54,516 bases of DNA from Pseudofrankia nepalensis (GTDB taxonomy: Bacteria > Actinomycetota > Actinomycetes > Frankiales > Frankiaceae), in assembly GCF_016786305.1 (NCBI RefSeq), contig NZ_JADWYV010000039.1, one strand, 5' to 3'. The position numbers and the translations under genes are program-made. Shown piece after piece: positions 25,801 through 34,235 of the stretch. Position 1 is the first letter of the stretch. Every line of letters starts with the position of its first letter. The notes below the pieces were generated by a model. It saw nothing but the letters and a program-made list of their open reading frames with translations. It did no database searches and had not been told where the DNA came from.

Positions 25801-27957
25801 TCAGCGGCAGGCGGCGAGGACCGTCAGGGTGCCGGTGAGCGGGAAGGCGTACGTCTCGGCGGGGCACCAGCCGGCGCGGCGCAGGTCGGCGACGTCGGGG
25901 CGGGTGGCGGCGATGTCCTGATCGAAGACGAACATCAGCAGGCGGCGCGGCGCGGGCGCGCGGGCGGCGACGGCGCGCGCCACCTCCCCCTCGCCCAGCT
26001 TCGAGAAGAAGACGGTCGCGGACCGGGGAACCCGCGGGGCCTGGCCGGTGGCCGGGGGCAGCGCGCCAGGGCGCCGGGCCGCGTCGTCGCTGGCCTCCAT
26101 CGCGTAGAGCCAGCCAGGCCGCATCAGGCGTCCGCCGACGACCACCAGGTCGCCCTCGCGGTAGAGCCGGCGAGCGGCGATCGTGGCGTCGACCGTGAAG
26201 TCAAGACCACGCAGCCGGTCACGCTGGTCGTACAGCCGGCCGTCGCGGGCGGCCGACGCCGCCTGGGCGCCGATGCCGACGGCGCTCAGGGCTATGGCGA
26301 GCAGGACCGCCGGCGCCGCCACGCCGAGCCGCGGCGCGCGGGCCTCGGCCGGCGCCCGGGTGCCGGCTGGCGCGGCCGCGGAGTCCGTCAAGGCCCCGGG
26401 CTTCCCGAAACCGGCGAGGGCGCCGCGCGCGAGGCGGCCGAGGCGGCCGAGCAGATCGGCGGCCCCGGTGACGACGACGAGCACGATCAGCGGCACCACG
26501 AACAGGTTGGTCCGGGTTGGACCGAACGGCCAGAACCGGACGGCGCTCGCGGCGAGCATCGTCAGCTGGGCACCGCCGAGTGCGGCCAGCACCAGCCTGC
26601 CGTCGTGGCGCCGCGCGAGGATGGCGACCCCGGCCAGTCCGCAGACGACGACCGCGGGGGCGAACAGCCACAGCGACACCCAGGTCCCGTCGGTCGGCGC
26701 GTGCAGCAGGCTCGGGTCGTAGCGGTCGATGCCGGGCGGCGTGCCGGTCACCAGGTCACGCAGTTGCTCCCCGACGAAGACGAGCGCCTCGCCGGGACCA
26801 CGGCCGGCGAGGAAGTGCGCGTCCCAGTAGGTACCCAGTCGCTGGCTCGACTGGTGACCGACGAAGAAGAGCGTGTGCGCCCCGACGAGCACGAGCGCGG
26901 GCAGCGCCTCGATCGCGCGCCGAGCGCCCGCCGCCGCCATCCCGGCCGGCCGCGCGCCGGCACGGCGCGCCCCCAGCGCGCCGGAGAGCACATCGGCGAC
27001 GGCGAGAGGCGCGAGCAGGAATACCGCGGGCACGGAGAACAGGCCGACGAGACCGGCGGCCGTCCGCCGCGCCAGGCGGCCCCGGCTCACCCCGCCGAGA
27101 CGGTCTCCGTCGGCCGCGGCGACCGCCAAATCATGATCGTCCTTGCGGTCGACGACCATCTCTTCGCCGACCACCGTAGGTACATGTTTAGTTACAGTAA
27201 ACGGCGGTTTAGTACCACTAAACGCTTCGCCACCCGTTTGGTCTTCGGCATGCCCGCGGACGCCGCCGGCGACACCTCGCTCGCCCCACAGCCACAGACC
27301 CACGGCGACGACCGCGGCGAGCGCCTCGATGGTGTACGGCTTGAGCTGAGTACCAAGATCGAGAAACGTGCTGTTCAGGCAGATCCATCCCGCGGCGAAC
27401 ACGGCGGCGGGCCGGCCGGCGAAGCGGGCGACCAGCAGGGTGACGCCGGCGCCGAGCAGCGGCAGCGCGACGAACCCTGGCAACCGCAGGACCCAGGCGT
27501 GCCAGCCCAGCAGTTCGCCGCCGAGGCGCTCCACCGCGACCCAGCCGGCCGCGGATGGCGTGTTGGCGCGCGACAGCTCCGACCAGAACGTGTCAGCCGG
27601 TTCGCTGACGAAATGTCCTCGCCAGATCTCGTCGTACCAGAACGCCCGGCCCAGGTAGGTCCGCAGCACGACGGCCACCACGATCAGCGCCGCGGCCACC
27701 CCGCCGGCCCAGCCGAGATCCCGCCGGACGGAGCCAGCGGGCCGGCGGCGGCCGCGCCCGGACTCGCCGGCGCGGGGCCGGGGGACCGCCGGCCAACGTG
27801 CCCCGTGGCGCGGGTCATCGGCGAGGCCGCCGGGGCCGTCGACGTCGAGATCGCGGTCGCGGTCGACGTCGAGATCGCCGTCGACGTCCGCGCCCGGCGC
27901 GGCGCTGGCTGGTTCGTCCGGCCGTCCGGCGGTGCCGGCCGAGGACGCGGCGGTCAA
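25801..27957 (-). CDS. Polytopic GT-C-like membrane glycosyltransferase
   Basis: A protein of up to 718 residues with about ten hydrophobic helices. The first helix (about 81-103, GGVAAALIVVAVVLRTYLG) is followed by AFWYDEIWRGHFVSEP. That aromatic-Asp-Glu in the first outer loop is the signature of GT-C enzymes of the PMT/ArnT type, which use polyprenyl-phosphate sugars. A soluble C-terminal part includes GDLVVVGGRLMRPGWLYAM. The TTG start at 27957 lies nine bases after the jag stop and has no ribosome binding site, so the start is uncertain. The N-terminus has DLDVDRDRDLDVDG repeats. This gene splits the usual jag-rsmG neighbourhood. An AT-rich coding patch at 27186-27223 contains twin dyads. 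Confidence 0.75.
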   Translation of the reverse strand: MTAASSAGTAGRPDEPASAAPGADVDGDLDVDRDRDLDVDGPGGLADDPRHGARWPAVPRPRAGESGRGRRRPAGSVRRDLGWAGGVAAALIVVAVVLRTYLGRAFWYDEIWRGHFVSEPADTFWSELSRANTPSAAGWVAVERLGGELLGWHAWVLRLPGFVALPLLGAGVTLLVARFAGRPAAVFAAGWICLNSTFLDLGTQLKPYTIEALAAVVAVGLWLWGERGVAGGVRGHAEDQTGGEAFSGTKPPFTVTKHVPTVVGEEMVVDRKDDHDLAVAAADGDRLGGVSRGRLARRTAAGLVGLFSVPAVFLLAPLAVADVLSGALGARRAGARPAGMAAAGARRAIEALPALVLVGAHTLFFVGHQSSQRLGTYWDAHFLAGRGPGEALVFVGEQLRDLVTGTPPGIDRYDPSLLHAPTDGTWVSLWLFAPAVVVCGLAGVAILARRHDGRLVLAALGGAQLTMLAASAVRFWPFGPTRTNLFVVPLIVLVVVTGAADLLGRLGRLARGALAGFGKPGALTDSAAAPAGTRAPAEARAPRLGVAAPAVLLAIALSAVGIGAQAASAARDGRLYDQRDRLRGLDFTVDATIAARRLYREGDLVVVGGRLMRPGWLYAMEASDDAARRPGALPPATGQAPRVPRSATVFFSKLGEGEVARAVAARAPAPRRLLMFVFDQDIAATRPDVADLRRAGWCPAETYAFPLTGTLTVLAACR
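27186..27223. promoter_or_regulatory. Twin operator-like dyads inside the GT-C gene
   Basis: GTTTAGTTACAGTAAAC (27186-27202) and GTTTAGTACCACTAAAC (27207-27223) are two 17-base near-palindromes. Their centres are exactly 21 bases apart, two turns of the helix. Their base composition is unlike anything around them. They encode part of a cytoplasmic-loop-like segment (TKPPFTVTKHV). Confidence 0.45.
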
Positions 27958-27966
27958 CGCGACGGG

Positions 27967-28500
27967 TCAGACGGGCATGACGACGACGCAGCGGTTGGGC
28001 TCCTCGCCCTCCGACTCGCTGCGCACGCCCTCGACGCCGGCGATGACGTCGTGTACGACCTTGCGCTCGAACGGGGTCATCGGGGCGAGCTTCTCCCGCT
28101 TGGCGTCGTCGGCGACCCGCTTGGCGACCTGGGCGGCGAGCTCGCGCAGCTCGGCGCGACGGCGGGCCCGGTGACCACCGACGTCGAGCATCAGGCGGCT
28201 GCGCTCACCGGTCTTCTGCAGCACGGCCAGCCTGGTCAGCTCCTGCAGGGCCTCGAGGGTCTCTCCGTTCTGCCCGATCAGCTTGTCGAGGCCGTCGCCG
28301 ACGACGGCGACGACCGCGCGGCTGCCCTCGACGTCCAGGTCGAGGTCGCCGTCCATGTCGACGATGTCGAGCAGGCCCTCGATGTAGTCGGCGGCGATCT
28401 CACCTTCCTGTTCCAGCGCGGTCAGCCGCGCCTCGGCAGTCAGGGTGTCCCCTCGCGGCGAGTCCTCGTCAGGGTCAACGGCGACGTCAGAACCGCTCAT
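27967..28500 (-). CDS. jag: Jag/KhpB-type KH-R3H RNA-binding protein
   Basis: A 177-residue RNA-binding protein always found next to yidC. An acidic leader is followed by a Jag-N/KH domain with VVGDGLDKLIGQNGETLEAL (the GxxG loop is IGQNG), then an R3H domain with RRAELRELAAQVAKRVADDA, MTPFERKVVHDVIAG and the ending EPNRCVVVMP. The start is ATG 28500, nine bases after GGAG; ATG 28515 is possible but lacks one. Homologues act in cell-wall and division control through RNA binding in firmicutes. The function in actinobacteria is not settled. Confidence 0.93.
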   Translation of the reverse strand: MSGSDVAVDPDEDSPRGDTLTAEARLTALEQEGEIAADYIEGLLDIVDMDGDLDLDVEGSRAVVAVVGDGLDKLIGQNGETLEALQELTRLAVLQKTGERSRLMLDVGGHRARRRAELRELAAQVAKRVADDAKREKLAPMTPFERKVVHDVIAGVEGVRSESEGEEPNRCVVVMPV

Positions 28501-28561
28501 CAACGCAAACTCCATGGGTAGGTGGACCGCCGCACGTGACGGTACGGCAACACGACTCCAG

Positions 28562-29896
28562 TCACCGACGGCCGCCGGGACGCTTTCCCTTCCCGCCGCG
28601 CCTCTTGGCCGGCCGCGACCCGCCCACATGGCGGGTGGCGCCCGCTGGCACCGGCTTCGCGGGCGCGGAACCGTTCACGGCCGCGGGCGCGGCCTCGCCG
28701 GTCGCCGGCGTGTCGGCGTTGGGCGCGCTCGGCTTGGCGCCGCCCTCGGCGGGGGTGCTCGGCTTCGTGGGGGTGCTCGGCTTGGCGGCCTGCTTGGTCG
28801 CGGCCTGCCTGGTCGCGGCCGACTTGGCGGGAGCCTGCTTGGCGGGGGCGACGGGCTGTCCGCCCCGGTTCGAGGCGCCGCGCGGTGAGCGGGTGCCGGC
28901 CGGAGCGGAGCCGTTACCAGCGGCGGGCGACCGCGGCGCCTTGGCGGTGGACGGCGACGTGGCCTTGGTCAGCGAGGCCGGCTTGTTGGAAGTGCCCTTG
29001 CCCTTCGCGCCGGGGGCCGGCTTGGCGCCCGGCGCGGGGCGCGCCGGGGTCGGCCGCTCCGCGGCGGTGGTGGGCTTGGCGCCGGGCAGCCGGCCGGACG
29101 CGTCCGGCGTCAGGGGCGGCATCTTCTTGATGACGAAGAACTGCTGGCCCATGCTCCACAGGTTGGTGGTGAGCCAGTAGATCAGGACGGCGATCGGGAA
29201 CTGGAAACCGAAGATCGCCAGCATGATCGGCGAGCCGTAGAGCAGGACCTTCTGGACGATGGCCTGCTGCGGGTCGACGGGCCCGGTCCGGGCCATGATC
29301 TGCCGCTGGGTGAAGAAGGTCGTCGCGCCCATCAGGATGATGAGGACGACCGCGACGATCTTGACGTGCGTCCCGTTGGCGCCGAGGAACTCGAGCAGGT
29401 CGCCGTCCGAGCGGAACGACGTCGCCAGCGAGATGCCCCACAGCTTGGCCGAGGCGATCTGCTCCACCTGGTCGGCGCTCAGCCCGACTCGGGGCCGCCA
29501 TACCAGTGCGCCGCCCGGGCCCTCGCCCATCGGCGAGAGATGCGTGAAGACGTGGAACAGCGCGATGAACAGCGGGATCTGCAGGAAGATCGGCAGACAG
29601 CCGAGCAGCGGGTTACCGTGCTCCTTCTGCAGCTCCATCATCTCGAGCTGCATGCGCTGCTTGTCGTGGCCGTACTTCTCCCGGATCTCCTTGATCCGGG
29701 GCTGCATCAGCTGCATCGTCCGCTGCGACTTCACCTGCTTGACGAACAGCGGGAAGATCAGGATGCGGACGCAGATGACCAGGAGGACGACGGAGAACGC
29801 CCAGGAGAAGAAGCTGGTCTGGCCGAAGATCGGGCCGAAGCCCTTGTGGAAGAAGACGATCGCGTCTGCCGCGAGATGGTAAAGCGGATCCAGCAC
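28562..29896 (-). CDS. yidC: Membrane protein insertase YidC/OxaA with long basic tail
   Basis: A 444-residue insertase. The Oxa1 core covers residues 1-265: TSFFSWAFSVVLLVICVRIL with the conserved groove Arg, the coiled region RIKEIREKYGHDKQRMQLEM, and GCLPIFLQIPLFIALFHVFT. Later helices include GSPIMLAIFGFQFPIAVLIY. Residues about 270-444 form an unusually long Ala/Pro/Lys/Thr-rich tail ending in a run of Lys, Gly and Arg, suited to ribosome binding in the absence of other anchors. GTG 29896 follows AGGAG at nine bases. It lies four bases after the yidD stop, forming a tight operon with rnpA-yidD upstream. Confidence 0.96.
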   Translation of the reverse strand: MLDPLYHLAADAIVFFHKGFGPIFGQTSFFSWAFSVVLLVICVRILIFPLFVKQVKSQRTMQLMQPRIKEIREKYGHDKQRMQLEMMELQKEHGNPLLGCLPIFLQIPLFIALFHVFTHLSPMGEGPGGALVWRPRVGLSADQVEQIASAKLWGISLATSFRSDGDLLEFLGANGTHVKIVAVVLIILMGATTFFTQRQIMARTGPVDPQQAIVQKVLLYGSPIMLAIFGFQFPIAVLIYWLTTNLWSMGQQFFVIKKMPPLTPDASGRLPGAKPTTAAERPTPARPAPGAKPAPGAKGKGTSNKPASLTKATSPSTAKAPRSPAAGNGSAPAGTRSPRGASNRGGQPVAPAKQAPAKSAATRQAATKQAAKPSTPTKPSTPAEGGAKPSAPNADTPATGEAAPAAVNGSAPAKPVPAGATRHVGGSRPAKRRGGKGKRPGGRR

Positions 29897-29900
29897 CGGT

Positions 29901-30338
29901 CTAACTCCTCCAGGCCCCTCGGGCGGACTCTACAGGTACTGGGTCGTACCCACCGCGTGACAGCGGCTGGCAGCGTAGTAACCGCCAGCAGGCGAGTAGG
30001 CCGCCGCGTACTCCGCCGAATGTACGGACGGCGGTCAGCGCGTAGGCGCTGCAGGACGGCTCGAATCGGCACATGCCGGCCATCCGGCGCGACAGTGTGA
30101 GCTGGTAGGCACGGACGAGCGCCGCGAGCAGCCAGGCCAGCGGGCCGCGAACGGCGCCGGAACGGTTCCGGGCGAGCCGGGGCATTCGCCGGCCCACCGC
30201 CGCGGACGCGAGAACGAGATCAAGTGCCCCGAGTGCGCCAAGCACGCACAGCGCCCAGGCGGCGCCGGTCACCGCCGGCTCCGGCCCGGCTGGTCGGGGT
30301 CGGTCGAGGCGCCGAGGACCGCCCTCGGCGGAGGCCAT
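29901..30338 (-). CDS. yidD: Membrane protein insertion efficiency factor YidD
   Basis: A 145-residue YidD. The family core is RAYQLTLSRRMAGMCRFEPS, then CSAYALTAVRTFGGVRGGLL and LRCQPLSRGGYDPVP, with the three conserved Cys. Typical YidD has about 75-110 residues. This one carries about 65 extra residues with a hydrophobic helix (AALCVL-type segment at about 27-50), so it may be membrane-anchored. The start at ATG 30338 overlaps the 3' end of rnpA by 70 bases; a later start would remove the helix. It assists YidC, encoded immediately downstream. Confidence 0.9.
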   Translation of the reverse strand: MASAEGGPRRLDRPRPAGPEPAVTGAAWALCVLGALGALDLVLASAAVGRRMPRLARNRSGAVRGPLAWLLAALVRAYQLTLSRRMAGMCRFEPSCSAYALTAVRTFGGVRGGLLACWRLLRCQPLSRGGYDPVPVESARGAWRS

Positions 30339-30832
30339 GGGGCGGCGGGGCTGGCGGTCACGTCCGCTTCGGTGGCGGTGTCTCCGGGCTCGACCGGCTT
30401 CGCCGTCGGCCCGCCGTCATCGGTTGGTGGACTCACCGTCGCGCGCGGCCTGGGCCCCGCCGGTCGCGCGTCGGCTGACGGACGCCGACGCGCGTTGGCG
30501 GCATGCAGCGCGCCGAAGCCGCGGTCGAGCGCGCGGCCGAGTTCGGCCGAGCTGGCATCGGCCGCGGCGGGCAGGGCCCGGATGACCAGCAGAGTGCCGG
30601 GCGGCACCGAGGCAAGCCGAGATCTGGCCTGCTCGCGCAGCCGGCGCCGGACCCGGTTACGGGTCACCGCGGTGCCGACCTTCCGGCTCACCACGAACCC
30701 GGCCCTGGCCGGGCCGGGTTCGTCAGTACTCAGGGCATGAACAACCAGGGGCGGGCAGGTGAACCGGCGACCCCGCCGCCCGACCCGGGCGTGCTCCTCC
30801 CGCGAGCTGACCCGGGAACGAGCGGGAAGCAT
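30269..30832 (-). CDS. rnpA: Ribonuclease P protein component
   Basis: A 187-residue RNase P protein, which helps the catalytic RNA trim tRNA 5' leaders. Family motifs are ARAGFVVSRKVGTAVTRNRV and RRRLREQARSR (the RNR signature), and LLVIRALPAAADASSAELGR. ATG 30832 (MLPARSRVSSREEHARVGRR) is the usual start; an upstream ATG at 30928 would overlap rpmH antisense-free sequence and adds no homologous residues. A tail of about 70 residues (Pro/Thr/Asp-rich) goes beyond the normal length and overlaps yidD. It lies 34 bases downstream of rpmH. Confidence 0.94.
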   Translation of the reverse strand: MLPARSRVSSREEHARVGRRGRRFTCPPLVVHALSTDEPGPARAGFVVSRKVGTAVTRNRVRRRLREQARSRLASVPPGTLLVIRALPAAADASSAELGRALDRGFGALHAANARRRPSADARPAGPRPRATVSPPTDDGGPTAKPVEPGDTATEADVTASPAAPWPPPRAVLGASTDPDQPGRSRR

Positions 30833-30866
30833 GGGAGCCGGAAGCCGCGCGCCGGCGAGGTCCGCC

Positions 30867-31004
30867 TCAGGCGGACAGTTCGCGACGGCCCTTGCGGCGG
30901 CGGTCGGAAATGATGGCGCGGCCGGCACGGGTACGCATCCGCAGCCGGAACCCGTGGGTACGGGACCGCCGACGGTTGTTCGGCTGGAAGGTGCGCTTGC
31001 TCAC
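30867..31004 (-). CDS. rpmH: 50S ribosomal protein L34
   Basis: A 45-residue, highly basic ribosomal protein. The sequence starts with GTG 31004 and reads SKRTFQPNNRRRSRTHGFRL, then MRTRAGRAIISDRRRKGR and the ending RELSA, the L34 signature throughout. GGAG stands seven bases before the start. It is the first gene of the leftward rpmH-rnpA-yidD-yidC-jag operon and is divergent from dnaA, the classical arrangement at bacterial origins. Confidence 0.97.
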   Translation of the reverse strand: MSKRTFQPNNRRRSRTHGFRLRMRTRAGRAIISDRRRKGRRELSA

Positions 31005-31325
31005 GTGACGACTCCGAGTAGCAGGTGGGCTGGGACGCGACAGACAGCTGTCCGTACTCAGGCTACGCCAACGGTGCCGCCGGCTCGTCGCGCGCGGTGA
31101 CCCGTAGCGCGAACCGGACGGCGGCGTCCACCGGGCCGCGCCACGAACCGTCTCCCGGCCCACGACGACAAGCCCGTGGGCGCCGGCCCCGAAAGACCAA
31201 CACCCGCTGGCGACGCTCCACCTTACACACGTGGACCACACACACGCGGACCACGCCGCGGGGACCTACCACCGGACCTCTCACCGGAGCCAGGCACCAC
31301 ACTCGACCAGGATCCAACCAAGCCT

Positions 31326-31760
31326 CCAGCCACCGAATGCTCCCGCCTCAGCCCCCAGGTCCACCTGCCACAGCCCCACCACCCGACGACGAAACACCCA
31401 AAGCCTCCCCCGGATCGGCGAAGCCGATCCCAGCCACCGACTACTCCCGCCTCAGACCCCCAGGTCCACCCCGGCACCACCCCGGCCCAGCCCACCACCC
31501 GACGACGAAACAGACGAAACACCCGAAGGCCCACCGGATCGGCGAAGCCGATCCCAGCCACCGACTAGGCCTAACCTCAGACCTTCTGGTCCAACTCGGT
31601 ACCAGTCCGGTCAGGACGCCCCGCATCCCGACGGTGAAGCGGCGACGGTCACGCAAGCGCCCCCGAACCGACCGCCTTACCGTCTACCTACGCAACCAAG
31701 CTTCCAGCCACCGAATAGGCCTGCCTCAGACCTTCTGGTCCGACTCGGTACCAGAAGGTC
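31326..31760. repeat. Imperfect repeat array, 104-150 bp period
   Basis: CCAGCCACCGA begins four units at 31326, 31430, 31554 and 31704. Units share CGGATCGGCGAAGCCGATCC (a dyad), CCACCACCCGACGACGAAAC and, later, CAGACCTTCTGGTCC with TCGGTACCAG. The unit near 31612-31680 contains a degenerate form of the 31757 element. Confidence 0.8.
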
Positions 31761-31826
31761 GGGGCGCCCCGCGCCCCGACGGCGGAGCGGCGATGGTCGC
31801 CCCTAGGCGACCTTGAGCCGACCGCC
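31757..31826 (-). repeat. Inverted copy of the element next to trxA
   Basis: Read on the minus strand it begins AGGGCGGTCGGCTCAAGGTC and continues through TAGGGGCGACCATCGCCGCT to a GGGGCGCCCC-type hairpin. It matches 19003-19070 over almost its full length with a few changes in the last hairpin. Confidence 0.85.
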
Positions 31827-31875
31827 CTACTGTGCCGGCGGCGCGTCGGATGCGGTGTCATGTCCGTACACAGGT

Positions 31876-31896
31876 TGTGGACGACGATGTGGAGAA
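31876..31896 (-). promoter_or_regulatory. DnaA-box-like pair upstream of dnaA
   Basis: TGTGGACGA (31876-31884) and TGTGGAGAA (31888-31896) each differ at one position from TGTGGACAA. They are 12 bases apart in the same orientation. They may mediate autoregulation of dnaA. Confidence 0.5.
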
Positions 31897-32019
31897 CCGA
31901 CGTCGTCCCGCCGCCGTGCCCGTCGCCGAAGGAGACGCGATCATGTGCCTCGCCGCGTCTTCGGAGGTCCTCAGCCAGTGCAGCCACCGCCAGTACAGCC
32001 AAAGCCCCGAGGAGCACCC

Positions 32020-33546
32020 GTGACCGACCGCGACTCGAAGCCAGGCGCGGGTTCCCAGCAGCAGCTCCCGCTGGGGAACGAGCCGGATCTTCAGTCGGTC
32101 TGGCGTCAGGCGGTCGCCGGCGTGGCCGACGGGATGCTCTCGGCGCAGCAGCGCGCCTGGCTGCGCCTGACCAGGCCGCTCGGGCTGGTGCAGGACACCG
32201 CGCTGCTCGCGGCGCCGAACGAGTTCACCAAGGATCTGCTGGACTCCCGGCTGCGCCCGTTCCTGACGACGGCGCTGACCGCCGCGTACGGTCGCGACAT
32301 CCGCGTGGCCGTGACCGTCGAGCACCTGCCCGACCCCGAGCCGATGACCGGCCCGATGGTGCTTCCCCAGCCGCCGGTCGCCACGACCAGCCCACGTTCG
32401 CGCGCCGACGGGCTGGGCGGCGAGAACGGCGCGCTGGACGCGCCGACGCCGCCGATCCAGCGGATGGCCCCCGGGCTCGGCCGTGACCCGGAGCCGCGCC
32501 CGTCGGAGCCTGCCCGGCTCAACCCGCGCTACATCTTCGAGACGTTCGTCATCGGCGACAGCAACCGGTTCCCGCACGCGGCCGCGGTCGCGGTCGCCGA
32601 GGCGCCGGCGAAGGCCTACAACCCGCTGTTCATCTATGGCGACTCCGGCCTCGGCAAGACCCACCTGCTGCACGCGATCGGCCACTACACGCTGAAGCTC
32701 TACCCGGACTCCCAGGTCAAGTACGTCAGCACCGAGGAGTTCACCAACGACTTCATCAACTCGATCCGCGACGACCGGCAGCAGGCCTTCCAGCGCCGCT
32801 ACCGCGACATCGACGTGCTCTTGGTCGACGACATCCAGTTCCTGGAGAACAAGGAGCGGACGCAGGAGGAGTTCTTCCACACCTTCAACGTCCTGCACGA
32901 CACCGAGAAGCAGCTGGTCATCTCGTCGGACCGCTCACCCCGCCAGCTCTCGGCGCTGGAGGACCGGCTGCGCAGCCGGTTCGAGTGGGGGCTGATCACC
33001 GACGTCACGCCGCCGGACCTGGAGACCAGGATCGCGATCCTGTCGAAGAAGGCGGCGATAGAGCGCCTGCCGGTGCCGCCGGACGTGCTGGAGTACATCG
33101 CCACCCACATCGAGCGCAACATCCGTGAGCTCGAGGGAGCGCTCATCAGGGTGGCCGCGTTCGCGAGCCTGAACAAGTCACACGTCGACCGCACCCTGGC
33201 CGAGATCGTGCTGCGCGATCTCATCCCGGACGCGACCAGCAGCGAGATCAGCGCGACGTCGATCATGAACGCGACGGCCGCGTACTTCGGCGTCTCGATG
33301 GAGGACCTCTGCGGGACGTCGCGCAGCCGGGTGCTGGTCACCGCGCGTCAGATCGCGATGTACCTGTGCCGCGAGCTGACCGACCTGTCCCTGCCGAAGA
33401 TCGGCCAGCACTTCGGCGGCCGCGACCACACCACGGTGATGCACGCCGACCGCAAGATCCGCGGTCTGATGGCCGAACGGCGCGCGATCTACAACCAGGT
33501 CACCGAGCTGACCAACCGCATCCGCTCCGAGACACGTCACCTCTAG
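32020..33546 (+). CDS. dnaA: Chromosomal replication initiator protein DnaA
   Basis: A 508-residue initiator ATPase. Domain I (about residues 1-95) recruits helicase partners, and domain II is a Pro-rich linker. Domain III begins near 166 (LNPRYIFETFVIGDSNRFPH), with Walker A GDSGLGKTHLLHAIGHY, Walker B DVLLVDDIQFLENKERTQEE, sensor I VISSDRSPRQL and the Arg finger segment LEDRLRSRFEWGL. Domain IV has the DnaA-box reading helix LPKIGQHFGGRDHTTVMHAD. GTG 32020 follows GAGGAG. The frame extends upstream to 31813, but that part crosses the repeat element. Two DnaA-box-like sites precede the gene. Confidence 0.98.
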   Translation: MTDRDSKPGAGSQQQLPLGNEPDLQSVWRQAVAGVADGMLSAQQRAWLRLTRPLGLVQDTALLAAPNEFTKDLLDSRLRPFLTTALTAAYGRDIRVAVTVEHLPDPEPMTGPMVLPQPPVATTSPRSRADGLGGENGALDAPTPPIQRMAPGLGRDPEPRPSEPARLNPRYIFETFVIGDSNRFPHAAAVAVAEAPAKAYNPLFIYGDSGLGKTHLLHAIGHYTLKLYPDSQVKYVSTEEFTNDFINSIRDDRQQAFQRRYRDIDVLLVDDIQFLENKERTQEEFFHTFNVLHDTEKQLVISSDRSPRQLSALEDRLRSRFEWGLITDVTPPDLETRIAILSKKAAIERLPVPPDVLEYIATHIERNIRELEGALIRVAAFASLNKSHVDRTLAEIVLRDLIPDATSSEISATSIMNATAAYFGVSMEDLCGTSRSRVLVTARQIAMYLCRELTDLSLPKIGQHFGGRDHTTVMHADRKIRGLMAERRAIYNQVTELTNRIRSETRHL

Positions 33547-34235
33547 CGCCGCGATCGCCCACGTCGGCCCGCGGCACATGATCGACGACAGCGCCCTGGG
33601 GCCGTCGCGGACAAGGCCGGGTCACGACCTCCAAAGGCCAGGTCACGACCTCCAGAAGACACAGACAGCGATCATGTCCGGCCTCGCGGCAGGGCGAACC
33701 TTGGCGGTGCCGGCACCGGAGCCGGCACCAGGGTCGTTCCCGTGATCTTGCCGGGGCGGCTCGACCGCCGGACGGCACACATCCGATGATTACTGGCCTG
33801 TAGGCAGCCCGCCGACTTCCTTGATCGTCAGATGTGCGCGCTGTCCGGCGATTTCTGCCCGTTTTGTCCCTGAATCCCGCTCAGATCTGGTGACCTACCA
33901 AGGGGACTGGGCCGGGACGGGGCGAAGATCACTGACTGTGTGCGCCGATTGGCGTTCCGTGACCGCCGACCAAGATCCATAGCAGGCGCACTGGCACCGC
34001 CTTTAGCGCCGCCTCTCGCGGGACTGGCCCCGGCCCAGCACCCGATGTGATCGAGCTCTGGGCCCGCCGGTAGGTCGCGGCCGTAGCCGCTCCACGACCC
34101 ACCGAGGCGCGGCCGGCGGCTATTCAGCGCGAACCGGCCGTGATGGCCGCGCCCTGGACACCGAGCAGACAAGTGCCCGGCTCACCGCCCAGGCAGCCTG
34201 CCGCGGCGTTTCCGCTGTGGGTTCGATGCACCTCG
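33547..34235. other. dnaA-distal part of the dnaA-dnaN region
   Basis: It contains a direct repeat GGTCACGACCTCCA at 33625 and 33643 and a 163-base element (33816-33978) that recurs after tRNA-Ile. No coding region is supported. The minus frame at 33828-34172 runs through the element. Confidence 0.5.
33816..33978. repeat. Dispersed intergenic element, copy A
   Basis: It begins CTTCCTTGATCGTCAGATGT and ends CAAGATCC. It shares TCTGCCCGTTT, CAGATCTGGTGA, TACC and TTGTGTGCG/TGTGTGCG-type blocks with copy B at 45513-45684, at roughly 75 percent identity by eye. Its left end pairs with upstream CACATCCGATGATT as a dyad. Confidence 0.75.

Larger units (their letters stand above)
31005..32019. other. 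rpmH-dnaA divergent region with repeats and DnaA-box-like sites
   Basis: This 1015-base region should hold the promoters of both operons. Its middle (31326-31760) is an imperfect repeat array, 31757-31826 is the inverted copy of the trxA-side element, and 31876-31896 has two DnaA-box-like sites before dnaA. No gene is seen. Confidence 0.6.

Noticed and set aside
25750..28521. 923-codon plus-strand frame across GT-C and jag
   Set aside because: Antisense to two genes with recognisable domains; composition is typical of a GC-rich shadow.
31326..31760. Possible CRISPR array before dnaA
   Set aside because: Repeats are 100-150 bases apart, imperfect, and have no uniform short repeats with unique spacers; no cas genes.
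33828..34172. Minus-strand frame in the origin gap
   Set aside because: It runs through the dispersed element, and the match with the other copy is at DNA level with frame breaks outside the shared blocks.
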